The position numbers and the translations under genes were made by a program. Below, one piece after another: positions 16,604-26,330 of a DNA stretch of 40,417 nucleotides. Below the pieces are notes generated by a model that had not been told where the DNA came from, ran no database searches, and worked only from the letters and a program-made list of their open reading frames with translations. The DNA comes from an uncultured Lachnospiraceae bacterium (GTDB taxonomy: Bacteria > Bacillota > Clostridia > Lachnospirales > Lachnospiraceae): assembly GCA_944381615.1 (NCBI GenBank), contig CALWLT010000004.1:1-40417 (forward strand), written 5' to 3'. Position 1 is the stretch's first letter. The number at the start of each line of letters is the position of its first letter.

Positions 16604-17005
16604 TCACCACACGAAGGCGAGGACTTCGCCGCCGACTCCAAGCTCTCTGGCTTCTTTGTCGGTAATCACGCCGCGGTTGGTGGATACGATGGCTACGCCG
16701 AGGCCGCCCAGAACACGGGGCATATCCTCTTTGTTGGCGTACACACGCAGGCCCGGCTTGGAAATTCTCTTGATTCCGGAGATGATCTTCTCGTTCTTAT
16801 CCTTTCCGTACTTCAGCTCGATACGGATCGTCTTGAAGTTTCCATCTTCCACAATATCATATTTCTTGATGTATCCCTCTTTTAACAGAATGTCCGCAAT
16901 CGCTAATTTCATTCTGGAAGACGGGATATCTACTGTATCATGTTTCGCAGTATTGGCGTTACGGATTCTCGTAAGCATATCTGCAATCGGATCGCTCATC
17001 GTCAT
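16604..17005 (-). CDS. rpsH: 30S ribosomal protein S8
   Basis: S8 binds the central domain of 16S rRNA and, in E. coli, represses the spc operon by binding its own mRNA. The 133-residue protein has the normal length, with the N-terminus [20 protein letters not shown] and C-terminal domain with [20 protein letters not shown], then [23 protein letters not shown] 17005 follows GGAGG at nine bases. The coding sequence looks intact. What is odd is its surroundings: related repeat arrays lie on both sides (16424-16603 and 17035-17374), while neighbouring spc genes are mostly 15-25 bases apart. Confidence 0.98.
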   Translation of the reverse strand: MTMSDPIADMLTRIRNANTAKHDTVDIPSSRMKLAIADILLKEGYIKKYDIVEDGNFKTIRIELKYGKDKNEKIISGIKRISKPGLRVYANKEDMPRVLGGLGVAIVSTNRGVITDKEARELGVGGEVLAFVW

Positions 17006-17034
17006 TTGAGTTTGCCTCCTTACTAATTCTAATC

Positions 17035-17374
17035 TCTCGACTAAGCTCGCCTTCGCTCGCCCTCTCTAAGACTCGCGAACGACCTCGCACTAAGCTCCCG
17101 CTTCGCCTGGCAGCTCGCGCTCGCTAAGTGCCATTCGGGTTTGTTCGCTCTGCTAACTTCGGACTTCGCCTTCGCTCGCCCTCACTAAGATTCGCGAACG
17201 ACCTCGCACTAAGCTCCCGCTTCGCCTGGCAGCTCGCGCTCGCTAAGTGCTTTCGGGTTTGTTCGCTCTGCTAAGTTCAGACTTCGCCCTCGCTCGTCCT
17301 CACTAAGATTCGCGAACGACCTCGCACTAAGCTCCCGCTTCGCCTGGCAGCTCGCGCTCGCTAAGTGCTTTCGG
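17035..17374. repeat. Repeat array between rpsZ and rpsH (118-119 bp period, three copies)
   Basis: The word CGCGAACGACCTCGCACTAAGC starts at 17074, 17193 and 17311, giving periods of 119 and 118 bases. Each unit also carries the CTCCCGCTTCGCCTGGCAG segment and CTCGCGCTCGCTAAGTGC. On the transcript each unit can form an imperfect stem GCACTTAGC...GCTTAGTGC. The array begins directly after the S14 stop codon (TGACCGAAAGCAC) and runs to about 30 bases before rpsH. The period is not a multiple of three, and I see no coding role. The spacer from 17006 to 17034 holds only the rpsH ribosome site. Confidence 0.95.
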
Positions 17375-17560
17375 TCACCAGCTGGCTTTCTTTACTCCGG
17401 GGATTTCTCCCTTGTACGCTAACTCACGGAAGCAAATTCTGCAGATTCCGTATTTTCTCAGATATGCGTGCGGACGGCCGCAGATTCTGCAGCGGTTGTA
17501 TTCTCTGGTGGAGAATTTTGCCGGACGCTGCTGTTTAATCTTCATCGAAGTCTTTGCCAT
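17375..17560 (-). CDS. rpsZ: 30S ribosomal protein S14, zinc type
   Basis: S14 completes the 30S head. This is the short, 61-residue zinc form, with two CxxC pairs in [20 protein letters not shown] (about residues 24-43) and the C-terminus [11 protein letters not shown]. It starts [20 protein letters not shown] after an AGGAGG site and lies 15 bases after rplE. Its stop codon directly abuts the downstream repeat array. Confidence 0.97.
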   Translation of the reverse strand: MAKTSMKIKQQRPAKFSTREYNRCRICGRPHAYLRKYGICRICFRELAYKGEIPGVKKASW

Positions 17561-17575
17561 GATAAATCCTCCTGA

Positions 17576-18115
<540 letters not shown>

Positions 18116-18137
18116 CTAACCGTTCCTCCTCTCTGTA

Positions 18138-18443
18138 TTATTCGATGGTCTTTCCGGTCGCCTTGGCAAAACGGACTTTCTTGCCGTCCTCCACGCGGAA
18201 GCCGACTCTCGTGGGCTTGCCGTCAGCCATCAGCATTACGTTGGAGATGTCAAGCGGCGCTTCCTGGTGGATGATTCCGCCCTGCTGGTTGGCAGCGGAC
18301 GGCTTGCTGTGCTTGGTTACCATATTGCATCCCTCAACCAGAACGGTATTCTTCTTTACGTTAACGGAAAGAACTTTTCCGGTCTTATCTTTATCCTTGC
18401 CTGTGATAATCTTTACAAGGTCGCCTTTTTTAATTTTATGCAC
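18138..18443 (-). CDS. rplX: 50S ribosomal protein L24
   Basis: L24 is an assembly initiator of the 50S subunit. The 101-residue protein has the KOW motif at its N-terminus ([20 protein letters not shown]) and the conserved [12 protein letters not shown] and [10 protein letters not shown] segments. The start is GTG, nine bases after GGAGG. It is 13 bases past rplN. Confidence 0.97.
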   Translation of the reverse strand: MHKIKKGDLVKIITGKDKDKTGKVLSVNVKKNTVLVEGCNMVTKHSKPSAANQQGGIIHQEAPLDISNVMLMADGKPTRVGFRVEDGKKVRFAKATGKTIE

Positions 18444-18456
18444 GGTTCGCCACCTC

Positions 18457-18825
18457 CTACAGTACTTCCGGAGCCAGAGAAACGATCTTCATGAACTGTT
18501 TCTCACGAAGCTCTCTCGCTACCGGCCCAAAAATACGGGTTCCTCTCGGGTTCTTGTCTTCCTTGATGATCACGGCAGCGTTCTCATCAAACTTGATATA
18601 GGAGCCGTCCTTGCGGCGCGCGCCCTTTACCGTGCGGACCACAACGGCCTTCACAACGTCGCCCTTCTTTACAACACCGCCTGGCGTTGCATCTTTAACG
18701 CTGGCAACGATAATATCGCCAATATTCGCATATCTTCTGGTAGAACCGCCCATAACGCGGATACAGAGTAATTCCTTCGCACCGGTATTGTCGGCAACCT
18801 TTAATCTGGTTTCCTGCTGAATCAT
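18457..18825 (-). CDS. rplN: 50S ribosomal protein L14
   Basis: L14 forms bridges to the 30S subunit and is the docking site of RsfS. The 122-residue protein begins [20 protein letters not shown] and contains [15 protein letters not shown] and [20 protein letters not shown] segments. ATG 18825 is preferred to a TTG two codons upstream: it has AAAGGAG eight bases before it and gives the usual length of 122. Despite the internal [20 protein letters not shown] region being slightly clostridial in flavour, nothing is unusual. Confidence 0.97.
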   Translation of the reverse strand: MIQQETRLKVADNTGAKELLCIRVMGGSTRRYANIGDIIVASVKDATPGGVVKKGDVVKAVVVRTVKGARRKDGSYIKFDENAAVIIKEDKNPRGTRIFGPVARELREKQFMKIVSLAPEVL

Positions 18826-18853
18826 GCCCAATACTCCTTTCTGAAATTAGAAA

Positions 18854-19108
18854 TTATCTGGCCTTCTCGATGATCTCGACCAGTCTCCATCTCTTATCCT
18901 TGGACAGCGGTCTTGTCTCCATTACTCTGACTGTGTCGCCGATCCCGCACTCATTCTTCTCGTCATGTGCCTTTAATTTATACGTTCTCTTGACAATCTT
19001 GCCGATCAAGGGATGCTTTACGTGGTTTTCGATGGCAACGACGATGGTCTTATCCATCTTGTTGCTTACTACCTTACCGGTACGTGTTTTTCTAAGATTT
19101 CTCTCCAC
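18854..19108 (-). CDS. rpsQ: 30S ribosomal protein S17
   Basis: S17 is a primary 16S rRNA-binding protein with an OB fold. The 84-residue protein reads [20 protein letters not shown] at its start and then [20 protein letters not shown] and [17 protein letters not shown]. The start is GTG, nine bases after AAAGGAG. It lies between rpmC and rplN. Confidence 0.97.
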   Translation of the reverse strand: MERNLRKTRTGKVVSNKMDKTIVVAIENHVKHPLIGKIVKRTYKLKAHDEKNECGIGDTVRVMETRPLSKDKRWRLVEIIEKAR

Positions 19109-19158
19109 GACAGATATCTCCTTTCCCTGTTTCAGGAATCTTTCAATCTATTTTAACG

Positions 19159-19362
19159 TTACGCGTTAGCCTTCTCCGTAATAACAGTCTGGATTCTGGC
19201 GATGTTTTTGCGGACTTCTTTAATTCTGCTGGTATTGTCTAACTGGTTGGTTGCGTTCTGGAATCTCAGGTTAAAGAGTTCCTTCTTAGCAGCTACTAAT
19301 TCTTCGTTTAATTCTGCAGCTGATTTTGCCTTTAAATCTTCTACATACTTATTAATTTTCAC
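19159..19362 (-). CDS. rpmC: 50S ribosomal protein L29
   Basis: L29 sits at the peptide exit tunnel near the SRP and trigger-factor site. The 67-residue helical hairpin protein shows [20 protein letters not shown] and [23 protein letters not shown] 19362 is chosen because AAGGCGGTGA lies just before it and MKINKY is the conserved start; an in-frame GTG three codons further upstream would be too near that site. The start overlaps the end of rplP by 11 bases. Confidence 0.93.
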   Translation of the reverse strand: MKINKYVEDLKAKSAAELNEELVAAKKELFNLRFQNATNQLDNTSRIKEVRKNIARIQTVITEKANA

Positions 19363-19789
19363 TGTTATCACCGCCTTCTAAGTCTGCTTTAGAAGCAATT
19401 TTGCACTTGCAGGGAAGTTTGTGCATTGCAAGACGAAGAGCTTCCTTGGCTGTTTCTTCTGGTACACCCGCGATCTCAAATAATACGCGGCCTGGTTTTA
19501 CAACTGCTACCCAGTACTCGAGTGCGCCTTTACCGGAACCCATACGGGTCTCAGCCGGTTTCGCAGTAACAGGTTTATCCGGGAAAATCTTAATCCATAC
19601 TTTACCGCCACGCTTGATGTAACGGGTCATGGCAACACGGGCTGCCTCTATCTGATTGGACTTAATCCAGCAGGGTTCCGTAGCGACTAAACCATACTCT
19701 CCGTAATTGATGACATTGCCTCTGGTGGCCTTTCCGGTCATGGAACCACGGAACTGTTTACGACGCTTTACTCTCTTCGGCATTAACAT
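19352..19789 (-). CDS. rplP: 50S ribosomal protein L16
   Basis: L16 organises the A-site region of the 50S subunit. The 145-residue protein starts [20 protein letters not shown] and contains [20 protein letters not shown] and [20 protein letters not shown]. Its ATG overlaps the rpsC stop as TAATG, and its own 3' end overlaps rpmC by 11 bases. ATG two codons later (19783) is an alternative. Confidence 0.97.
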   Translation of the reverse strand: MLMPKRVKRRKQFRGSMTGKATRGNVINYGEYGLVATEPCWIKSNQIEAARVAMTRYIKRGGKVWIKIFPDKPVTAKPAETRMGSGKGALEYWVAVVKPGRVLFEIAGVPEETAKEALRLAMHKLPCKCKIASKADLEGGDNSEN

Positions 19790-20445
19790 TATTTATCGCT
19801 CCCTTCCTTATTTCCTTTCGCAGGAAGTACCTCGCCCTTGTAGATCCAAACCTTTACGCCGGTTTTTCCGTACGTGGTATTTGCCTCGGCGAAACCATAG
19901 TCAATATCGGCTCTCAGTGTCTGCAGCGGAATCGTGCCCTCGCTGTAAAATTCGGTACGGGCCATGTCGGCGCCGCCGAGACGTCCGGATACGGAAGTCT
20001 TGATTCCCTTGGCTCCGGCCTTCATGGTTCTGCCCATGGCGGACTTCATGGCGCGGCGGAAGGATACACGGTTCTCCAGCTGCTGCGCGATGTTCTCGGC
20101 TACCAGCTGCGCATCGCGGTCCGGTCTCTTGACTTCCTTGATGTCAACCAGGACCTTCTTGTCCGTCAGCTTCTGAACCTGCGCTCTCGTCTTCTCGATC
20201 TCAACGCCGCCTCTTCCGATGACAACGCCCGGCTTCGCCGTGTAAACAATTACTTTCACTTTATCGGATGCGCGCTCGATCTCGATCTTGGAGATGCCGG
20301 CGCCGTATAATTTCTTCTTGAGGAAGGTTCTGATCTTGTGATCCTCAACCAGATTGTCAGCAAAATCAGCTTCCGCATACCATCTGGAATCCCAGTCTTT
20401 AATAATTCCGACTCTTAAGCCGTGCGGATTAACTTTCTGTCCCAT
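19789..20445 (-). CDS. rpsC: 30S ribosomal protein S3
   Basis: S3 lines the mRNA entry channel and has helicase-related function. The 218-residue protein has the N-terminal [20 protein letters not shown], the KH domain ([20 protein letters not shown]) and the C-terminal domain ([20 protein letters not shown], then [15 protein letters not shown]). The ribosome site is AAAGGAGG. It overlaps rplP by one base. Confidence 0.98.
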   Translation of the reverse strand: MGQKVNPHGLRVGIIKDWDSRWYAEADFADNLVEDHKIRTFLKKKLYGAGISKIEIERASDKVKVIVYTAKPGVVIGRGGVEIEKTRAQVQKLTDKKVLVDIKEVKRPDRDAQLVAENIAQQLENRVSFRRAMKSAMGRTMKAGAKGIKTSVSGRLGGADMARTEFYSEGTIPLQTLRADIDYGFAEANTTYGKTGVKVWIYKGEVLPAKGNKEGSDK

Positions 20446-20457
20446 ATTTGCCTCCTT

Positions 20458-20844
20458 TTATCTCTCATCAAGCACGATTGTGATGTGGCTCATTCTCTTC
20501 TCAATCCGGTAAGCGCGGCCCTGAGCTCTCGGTTTTACCCGCTTCATGGTCGGCCCCTTGTTGGCGAAGCACTCCGCCACATAGAGATGATCCGGGTTCA
20601 TCTGATTGTTGTTCTCAGCGTTTGCGATTGCTGATTCGAGCAGTTTCTTTATTAAAGCAGAAGCATATCTGGGATTGTAGGTAACAATACCGAGCGCCGT
20701 CTTTACGTCTTTGCCTCTGATGGCGTCTAATACGAAGCATGCTTTCTGGACCGATACGCGGGCGTAAGACAGCTTCGCTGACGGTCTCGTATCCTTCTGA
20801 GCATTTCTTTCTCTCTTAATCTGGGATCTATGTCCTTTTGCCAT
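20458..20844 (-). CDS. rplV: 50S ribosomal protein L22
   Basis: L22 lines the nascent-peptide tunnel through its extended loop. The 128-residue protein includes RDTRPSAKLSYARVS-like sequence (actual DTRPSAKLSYARVS), ALIKKLLESAIANAENN and the tunnel-loop tip KRVKPRAQGRAYRIEKRMSH. The ATG follows AAAGGAGG. It lies 12 bases before rpsC. Confidence 0.97.
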   Translation of the reverse strand: MAKGHRSQIKRERNAQKDTRPSAKLSYARVSVQKACFVLDAIRGKDVKTALGIVTYNPRYASALIKKLLESAIANAENNNQMNPDHLYVAECFANKGPTMKRVKPRAQGRAYRIEKRMSHITIVLDER

Positions 20845-20873
20845 TGGTGAAACCTCCTTTCAAAGCCTGAAAA

Positions 20874-21155
20874 TTACTTACGGCCTGCTTTCTTCTCGTC
20901 TTTTCCATGGCCTCTGTACGTTCTCGTCGCCACGAACTCGCCGAGCTTGTGGCCGACCATATCCTCGGTAATGTATACCGGAACGTGCTTTCTTCCATCG
21001 TGTACCGCGATTGTATGTCCAACCATCTGCGGGAAGATTGTGGAACGGCGGGACCAGGTCTTGATGACCTGCTTCTGTCCTGCTGCGTTCATCTCATCTA
21101 CTTTCTTTAAAAGATGAGCATCTGCAAACGGTCCTTTTTTCAGTGAACGACTCAT
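20874..21155 (-). CDS. rpsS: 30S ribosomal protein S19
   Basis: S19 is in the 30S head near the A site. The 93-residue protein begins [20 protein letters not shown] and contains [20 protein letters not shown] and [20 protein letters not shown]. It is preceded by AAGGAGG and lies between rplB and rplV as usual. Confidence 0.98.
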   Translation of the reverse strand: MSRSLKKGPFADAHLLKKVDEMNAAGQKQVIKTWSRRSTIFPQMVGHTIAVHDGRKHVPVYITEDMVGHKLGEFVATRTYRGHGKDEKKAGRK

Positions 21156-21173
21156 CTGATATACCTCCTTGGC

Positions 21174-22013
<840 letters not shown>

Positions 22014-22033
22014 GACTCTAACTCCTTTCGTTC

Positions 22034-22110
22034 AACGCCTCCTGGCGTTTCTTCGTTGTTATCACGGCATAGGGTTCGCCGTATAGTCATCAGCAGCCAA
22101 GCTGCTTTCG
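22034..22110 (-). promoter_or_regulatory. Structured gap between rplW and rplB
   Basis: Just past the rplW stop the transcript reads CCGAAAGCAGCTTGGCTGCT, which can fold as GCAGC/GCTGC (22092-22106 on the plus strand). Closer to rplB, AACGCC and GGCGTT pair around an AGGA loop (22034-22049). The first element resembles the start of the repeat units found after rpsZ and rpsH. A regulatory role is inferred only. Confidence 0.4.
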
Positions 22111-22112
22111 GC

Positions 22113-22412
22113 CTACAGTCCGGCGAAGATCTCGATCTCCTTGCTGTCCTCGGTCAGCTGGACAATGGCCTTCTTGGTCTTGGCAGTCTTGCCGAATACC
22201 ATGCCTCTTCTCTTGGTCTTGCCGTCCATGTTCATCGTGTTCACGCTCTTGACCTTGGTGCCCGGGAACATCTTCTCCACGGCTTCCTTAATCATGGTCT
22301 TGTTCGCTTCCGTATGAACCAGGAACGTATATTTCTTGTTGGACATCTCGTTCATGCTCTTCTCGGTTACAACCGGTTTGAGGATCACGTCGTAGTACTG
22401 TACGTTTGCCAT
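22113..22412 (-). CDS. rplW: 50S ribosomal protein L23
   Basis: L23 lies at the tunnel exit and docks trigger factor. The 99-residue protein starts [20 protein letters not shown] and contains [20 protein letters not shown] and [20 protein letters not shown]. Its ATG overlaps the rplD stop as TAATG. Confidence 0.97.
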   Translation of the reverse strand: MANVQYYDVILKPVVTEKSMNEMSNKKYTFLVHTEANKTMIKEAVEKMFPGTKVKSVNTMNMDGKTKRRGMVFGKTAKTKKAIVQLTEDSKEIEIFAGL

Positions 22413-23032
22413 TATGCATACACCTCCTCAATCGTTGCTACGGCAGCCTTGGTAGCGACAACCGTGCTGTATTTCAGAATATCGTAAACATTGATGGTGC
22501 TGACGGAAGCCGTCTTAACCTTCTCCACATTTCTCGCGGATAATACGGTGTTGCCGCAGGTCTCGTCCAGAACGAACAGAGCCTTCTCGACCTTCAGGTT
22601 CTTCATAACCTGGACAAACTTCTTCGTCTTGATCTCGTCAAGGTTCAGCGCGTCAACCACGATGAACTTGTTCTCATTGACTCGGCTGGTCAGCGCGGAC
22701 TTGAGAGCTGCTCTCTTCTCCTTCTTGTTCAGACGGATGGTGTAATCCCGGGGCGTGGGAGCAAACACAACGCCGCCGCCCGTCCACTGGGGAGCTCTCG
22801 TGGATCCCTGTCTTGCATGTCCCGTTCCCTTCTGTCTCCACGGCTTCTTGCCGCCGCCAGAAACCTCAGAACGCGTCTTTGCCTTCTGCGTTCCCTGACG
22901 CTTGTTCGCCAGCTGCGCGACAACCGCCATGTGAACCAGATGCTCGTTTACCTCCACACCGAATACGGCATCATTTAATTCCAGCGTGCCGACTTCGTTG
23001 CCTTCCATATTGAAAACAGATACATTTGCCAT
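22412..23032 (-). CDS. rplD: 50S ribosomal protein L4
   Basis: L4 reaches the exit tunnel and, in gammaproteobacteria, represses the S10 operon. The 206-residue protein has the usual loop with [20 protein letters not shown] and [20 protein letters not shown], then [20 protein letters not shown]. The ribosome site is AAAGGAGG. It overlaps rplW by one base. Confidence 0.98.
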   Translation of the reverse strand: MANVSVFNMEGNEVGTLELNDAVFGVEVNEHLVHMAVVAQLANKRQGTQKAKTRSEVSGGGKKPWRQKGTGHARQGSTRAPQWTGGGVVFAPTPRDYTIRLNKKEKRAALKSALTSRVNENKFIVVDALNLDEIKTKKFVQVMKNLKVEKALFVLDETCGNTVLSARNVEKVKTASVSTINVYDILKYSTVVATKAAVATIEEVYA

Positions 23033-23061
23033 CTGTATGTTCCTCCTTTCCCGTAAAAACC

Positions 23062-23697
23062 TTATTTACCGGTCTTTACTGTCTCTTTGATCGTCACTAA
23101 GGATTTCTTGGGACCCGGCACCGCGCCCTTTACCAGGAGCAGGTTGTTCTCCGCGTCAACCCGGACAACCTCAAGATTCTGAACCGTTACTCTTACATGT
23201 CCCATGTGGCCCGGCATTCCCTTGCCCTTGAACACGCGGCCGGGCGTGGTGGCGGAACCGTTGGAACCCTGATGACGGTGGAACTTGGAACCGTGCGCCA
23301 TGGGGCCTCTGTGCTGGCCGTGTCTCTTGATGGCGCCCTGGAAGCCTTTTCCTTTGGAAATGGCCGTGGCATCTACCTTCTCGCCGGCGGCGAAGATATC
23401 AGCCTTAATCTCATCCTTTACGGAATACTCCTCCGCATTGTCAAAGCGGAACTCTCTGACGTATCTCTTGTAGGCGACGCCCGCCTTCTCAAAATGTCCC
23501 TTTAACGGCTTCGTGACAAGCTTCTCTCTCTTATCCACAAAACCAACCTGCACGGCCTTGTAGCCGTCGTTCTCTTCCGTCTTGACCTGCGTAACCACGC
23601 ACGGTCCGGCCTGAAGAACCGTTACGGGAGTCAGCACTCCTTCTTCGTTGAAGATTTGAGTCATTCCGACTTTGATCGCTAAAATCGCTTTCTTCAT
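23062..23697 (-). CDS. rplC: 50S ribosomal protein L3
   Basis: L3 nucleates 50S assembly and extends toward the peptidyl-transferase centre. The 211-residue protein begins [20 protein letters not shown]. Its conserved loop reads [20 protein letters not shown] then [20 protein letters not shown]. The ribosome site is AGGAGG. The 135-base gap from rpsJ contains a stem GAACGC/GCGTTC (23727-23752) and no visible gene. Confidence 0.98.
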   Translation of the reverse strand: MKKAILAIKVGMTQIFNEEGVLTPVTVLQAGPCVVTQVKTEENDGYKAVQVGFVDKREKLVTKPLKGHFEKAGVAYKRYVREFRFDNAEEYSVKDEIKADIFAAGEKVDATAISKGKGFQGAIKRHGQHRGPMAHGSKFHRHQGSNGSATTPGRVFKGKGMPGHMGHVRVTVQNLEVVRVDAENNLLLVKGAVPGPKKSLVTIKETVKTGK

Positions 23698-23726
23698 TGT
23701 TTGACCTCCTGTCTTTTTCTACAGCG

Positions 23727-23752
23727 GAACGCAGCAAAATCTTTCCGCGTTC
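23727..23752 (-). promoter_or_regulatory. Stem-loop between rpsJ and rplC
   Basis: GAACGC and GCGTTC pair perfectly around a 14-base loop about 30 bases before the rplC start. There is no T run. Its function is unknown. Confidence 0.35.
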
Positions 23753-23832
23753 ATCCTAGAACAGTCCAGATCGTCTATCTAAACTTTTCAGGATTTGCAT
23801 GTTCTTCCCTGCTTTCGCAGTCCGCCGGCTGC

Positions 23833-24150
23833 TTATTTCGCCTTCATCTTGACGTTGATGTAAACGCCGGCCGGCATCTCCAGTCTCTGCAGAGCGTCTA
23901 CCGTCTTCTGGCTGGGAGAGATGATGTCAATCAGTCTCTTGTGCGTTCTCTGCTCGAACTGCTCTCTGGAATCCTTGTACTTGTGAACCGCGCGCAGAAT
24001 GGTTACCACCTCTTTCTTGGTGGGCAGCGGAACCGGTCCGCTTACCTTCGATCCATTCTTCTTTACGGTCTCGATGATCTTTGCGGCGCAGCTGTCGACC
24101 AGCTGATGATCGTACGCCTTCAATGTGATTCTCATTACCTGACTTGCCAT
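23833..24150 (-). CDS. rpsJ: 30S ribosomal protein S10
   Basis: S10 is in the 30S head and also serves as NusE in antitermination. The 105-residue protein starts [20 protein letters not shown] and contains [20 protein letters not shown] and [20 protein letters not shown]. The ATG follows AGGAGG and a T run. It is the first gene of the superoperon. No str-operon genes (rpsL, rpsG, fusA, tuf) lie upstream, unlike in many Firmicutes. Confidence 0.98.
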   Translation of the reverse strand: MASQVMRITLKAYDHQLVDSCAAKIIETVKKNGSKVSGPVPLPTKKEVVTILRAVHKYKDSREQFEQRTHKRLIDIISPSQKTVDALQRLEMPAGVYINVKMKAK

Positions 24151-24375
24151 AAAAAAAGTCGCCTCCTTTTCGTACTAATAAGCACGACAAGCGGTGACTG
24201 TACACATGCCCGTGTGTGTCCTCTGGGAACTCACACCAAATCCTTCATTACATTCCGGATGTTCTCTAAAGTTGTACAGTGACTTGTCGCCAGTTTCCTA
24301 ACTTGACATTCGCTCCGCGGAATAACCTGCCACGCAGGGCAGCAACCTCACGCTTCATCGCTATCATGCCACAGC
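24151..24375 (-). promoter_or_regulatory. Structured 5' leader of the S10 operon
   Basis: About 225 bases separate the S10 promoter from rpsJ. The leader has a long-range stem: CGACAAG (24283-24289) with CTTGTCG (24185-24191) and ACTGTACA (24273-24280) with TGTACAGT (24197-24204). It encloses about 68 bases with smaller hairpins (ACATCC/GGAATGT-type and TGTG/CACA). Upstream, CTGCC and GGCAG form another hairpin near 24325-24345. No T-run terminator is visible. This is a candidate for ribosomal-protein feedback control. Confidence 0.6.
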
Positions 24376-24381
24376 TTTGCA

Positions 24382-24410
24382 AGTATACCACAGTTTTTTC
24401 CCGAATGCAA
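24382..24410 (-). promoter_or_regulatory. Strong promoter of the S10 ribosomal operon
   Basis: On the minus strand TTGCAT (-35, 24405-24410) and TATACT (-10, 24382-24387) are separated by 17 bases, with TGG before the -10. It shares -35, spacing and extended -10 with the alpha-operon promoter. No promoter of similar quality was noticed between rpsJ and infA. Confidence 0.85.
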
Positions 24411-24467
24411 GGGATTTTTTCCCGTTCTTTCCGCTTTTCTTCCGGTTTTTTTTCTGCCCGGACCGCC

Positions 24468-24509
24468 AAAAAGGCCGCCGCGTCCGCGACAATCCGTCGC
24501 GGATGCGGC
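24468..24509 (-). terminator. Terminator of the cell-wall-binding-repeat gene
   Basis: A 14-bp stem with one G-T pair (GCCGC-TCCGCGAC type arms at 24477-24490 and 24496-24509) and a 5-base loop is followed on the minus strand by CCTTTTTGG. It isolates the S10 promoter from the upstream gene. Confidence 0.7.
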
Positions 24510-24606
24510 AGCCCCTGCCTGCGTCTCACATCATTCCGGCGGCCTTCTGCCGCCCGTCCGTTTCTAAACACCGCCTGTCTCAGAGAACCCCCGGAGGAAC
24601 TTCCCG

Positions 24607-25998
24607 TCAGTCGTCCCAGTATACCGGCTCTTCCGGCTCTCTCGCAAAATCGTCGCCGTTGTTGCTCTCCTCGTCAATCTCCGTGATCACGCCGGAGGAA
24701 TTAGTCTTGTACTTGGTTCCGCTGGAATCCTTGACCGTTCCGGACTTGACCACCTTGCCGGAGGTGTTGACCAGATAATTCTTCCCGTCGATGGCAATGG
24801 CCTCGTATCTCGTCCCGTTCTCCGCCTCCTGAAGCTTTCCCATATAATAAAGGTAATTATTCTTCACGCCGGTATAGCCGCGGCCGGCCTTGCTGCCCGT
24901 CTCCGTAAAATAGAACTCGCTCTTGGTCCCGTCGCCCTCTTCCACGGTGCCCTTGCCCTTGACGATCGAGCTGGTCGCCTTATCGGCGCCGAAGAAATAG
25001 CAGGCGTACTCGCCGCCGCTCCCGATCTGCAGCCGTCGCAGGCCGTACACCGGATTGCCCTTCTCATTGAAAAGATAGGTAATTCCGTTGATCTTGACCA
25101 GGTCGCTGGTCGACGCGTCCTCAATCGCCGGCCCTACCTCCGGGACGCCCGTGTTGGAAAAATAGTACCACTCCACATCCCAGCCCAGATCCATGTCGAA
25201 ATCATCGTCCTCCGGCGGGGTCGTGGAAAGCCAGCCCGTCTGCACGGCGCCGCTCTCCTGGAAATAGCGGAAATTCTTGAAGCTGCCGTCCGGCTCGTCG
25301 CCCATGTTGATCCAGCCGGTCTGCATCGCGCCATCCTCGTCAAAGCAGTAATACACGCCGCCGATCTTGTAGAGCTTATAATCGCCGTTGCTGATCTCGG
25401 GCGTATACTTCTTGCCGGAGCTCAGGAAATAGTACCAGTGCTGATCCTCTTCCTCGTCGTAGGGGATGACCTCCGTCCAGTCGCCGTCGTCCACATCCGG
25501 ATCCGTCACGAACTGCCAGCCGGTGCGCATCGCGCCGTCCTCCCCCGTATAATACATGTCGTCGTCCACCCAGCCGGTCTGCATGACTCCCTCGGAGTCA
25601 AAATAATAATACTGTCCGTTGATCTTCGACCAGCCGTCCGTTACCATCCTGCCGCTGCCGCTAAAATAGTACCAGACCGTCTCGCTCTCGCTCTCATTCC
25701 AGCCCGGATTGCGCCGCGGCAGCTTCAGCCACTTGTCCGAAGCCATGATCCCGTTGCTTTCTATATAGTATTCGTCATCCACCCAGACGCCGGCCGCCAT
25801 ATTCCCCTGGGAATCCAGATAACGCCACAGATTATCCGCCCCCTTCATCCAGGAATTGGTCACGCGGTTGCCGTTGGAATCCAGATATACCCAGGTATTT
25901 CCGGACTGCTGCCAGCCCTGCGCGTATGCAGTCAGGCTCCCCGCTCCCACCGCCAGCGCGGCGGTAAGGACGCAGACTGCAAGTCGTTTCTTCCTCAT
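24607..25998 (-). CDS. Secreted choline/glucan-binding-repeat protein
   Basis: This 463-residue protein has a signal peptide (MRKKRLAVCVLTAALAVGAG, cleaved after a TAYA-type site near residue 27). It then carries about ten CW-binding repeats of roughly 20 residues built on W-x-Y-x-D/S-x-x-G-x-M-x-x-G-W patterns, for example YYYFDSEGVMQTGWVDDDMY. Such repeats bind choline-bearing or other cell-wall polysaccharides. No enzymatic domain is recognisable; the C-terminal third has degenerate repeats and an acidic tail (EESNNGDDFAREPEEPVYWD). The start at 25998 is fixed by GGGGAGGAG and the signal peptide. It has its own promoter and terminator, so it is independent of the ribosomal operon. Its role is unknown beyond a likely surface location. 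Confidence 0.85.
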   Translation of the reverse strand: MRKKRLAVCVLTAALAVGAGSLTAYAQGWQQSGNTWVYLDSNGNRVTNSWMKGADNLWRYLDSQGNMAAGVWVDDEYYIESNGIMASDKWLKLPRRNPGWNESESETVWYYFSGSGRMVTDGWSKINGQYYYFDSEGVMQTGWVDDDMYYTGEDGAMRTGWQFVTDPDVDDGDWTEVIPYDEEEDQHWYYFLSSGKKYTPEISNGDYKLYKIGGVYYCFDEDGAMQTGWINMGDEPDGSFKNFRYFQESGAVQTGWLSTTPPEDDDFDMDLGWDVEWYYFSNTGVPEVGPAIEDASTSDLVKINGITYLFNEKGNPVYGLRRLQIGSGGEYACYFFGADKATSSIVKGKGTVEEGDGTKSEFYFTETGSKAGRGYTGVKNNYLYYMGKLQEAENGTRYEAIAIDGKNYLVNTSGKVVKSGTVKDSSGTKYKTNSSGVITEIDEESNNGDDFAREPEEPVYWDD

Positions 25999-26085
25999 GC
26001 TTTCTCCTCCCCATCCTGTACCCGTATCGTCAGCGCCGCCCTGCAAAAATGGCGCAGGCCGCGCTATCATATCGTTGTATGTTCC

Positions 26086-26114
26086 ATTTTATCAGGCGTC
26101 CTTCATTTGTTCAA
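26086..26114 (-). promoter_or_regulatory. Promoter of the cell-wall-binding-repeat gene
   Basis: TTGAAC (26109-26114) and TAAAAT (26086-26091) are 17 bases apart on the minus strand, with TGA before the -10. The region from 25999 to 26330 holds this promoter, the divergent methyltransferase promoter and an AT-rich patch between them; no gene is seen. Confidence 0.75.
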
Positions 26115-26215
26115 GTGAAATAATCTTTCAATTTATTTACGATTTTACCACTCTCTTCCTCTCCCCGCAGGCCGCCGAAGCCCCGTTTCGCAGGCCGCCT
26201 CCCTCCCGTTTGTGT

Positions 26216-26244
26216 TTGACAACTCCCGCCCCGTCCCTTATACT
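26216..26244 (+). promoter_or_regulatory. Promoter of the methyltransferase gene
   Basis: TTGACA (26216-26221, a perfect -35) and TATACT (26239-26244) are separated by 17 bases. The start codon lies about 87 bases downstream. Confidence 0.85.
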
Positions 26245-26330
26245 ACAGGGAAGAAACAAAACGCCCGCGGCGCGGGCCGTCCCGGCCCCATATCCGCGCC
26301 GGCGCCGCTCATGCAGAAAGGATTTTTGCC

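Noticed and set aside
16411..16641. Minus-strand open frame of 76 codons across the rpsH-rplF repeat array, with repeated LSEQERxRTVSL-like peptides
   Set aside because: It overlaps the 3' end of rpsH in another frame, has no good ribosome site, and its repetition simply reflects the DNA repeat.
16424..17374. CRISPR array interpretation of the repeats around rpsH
   Set aside because: The whole 117-119 bp unit is repeated with no unique spacers, and no cas genes are present.
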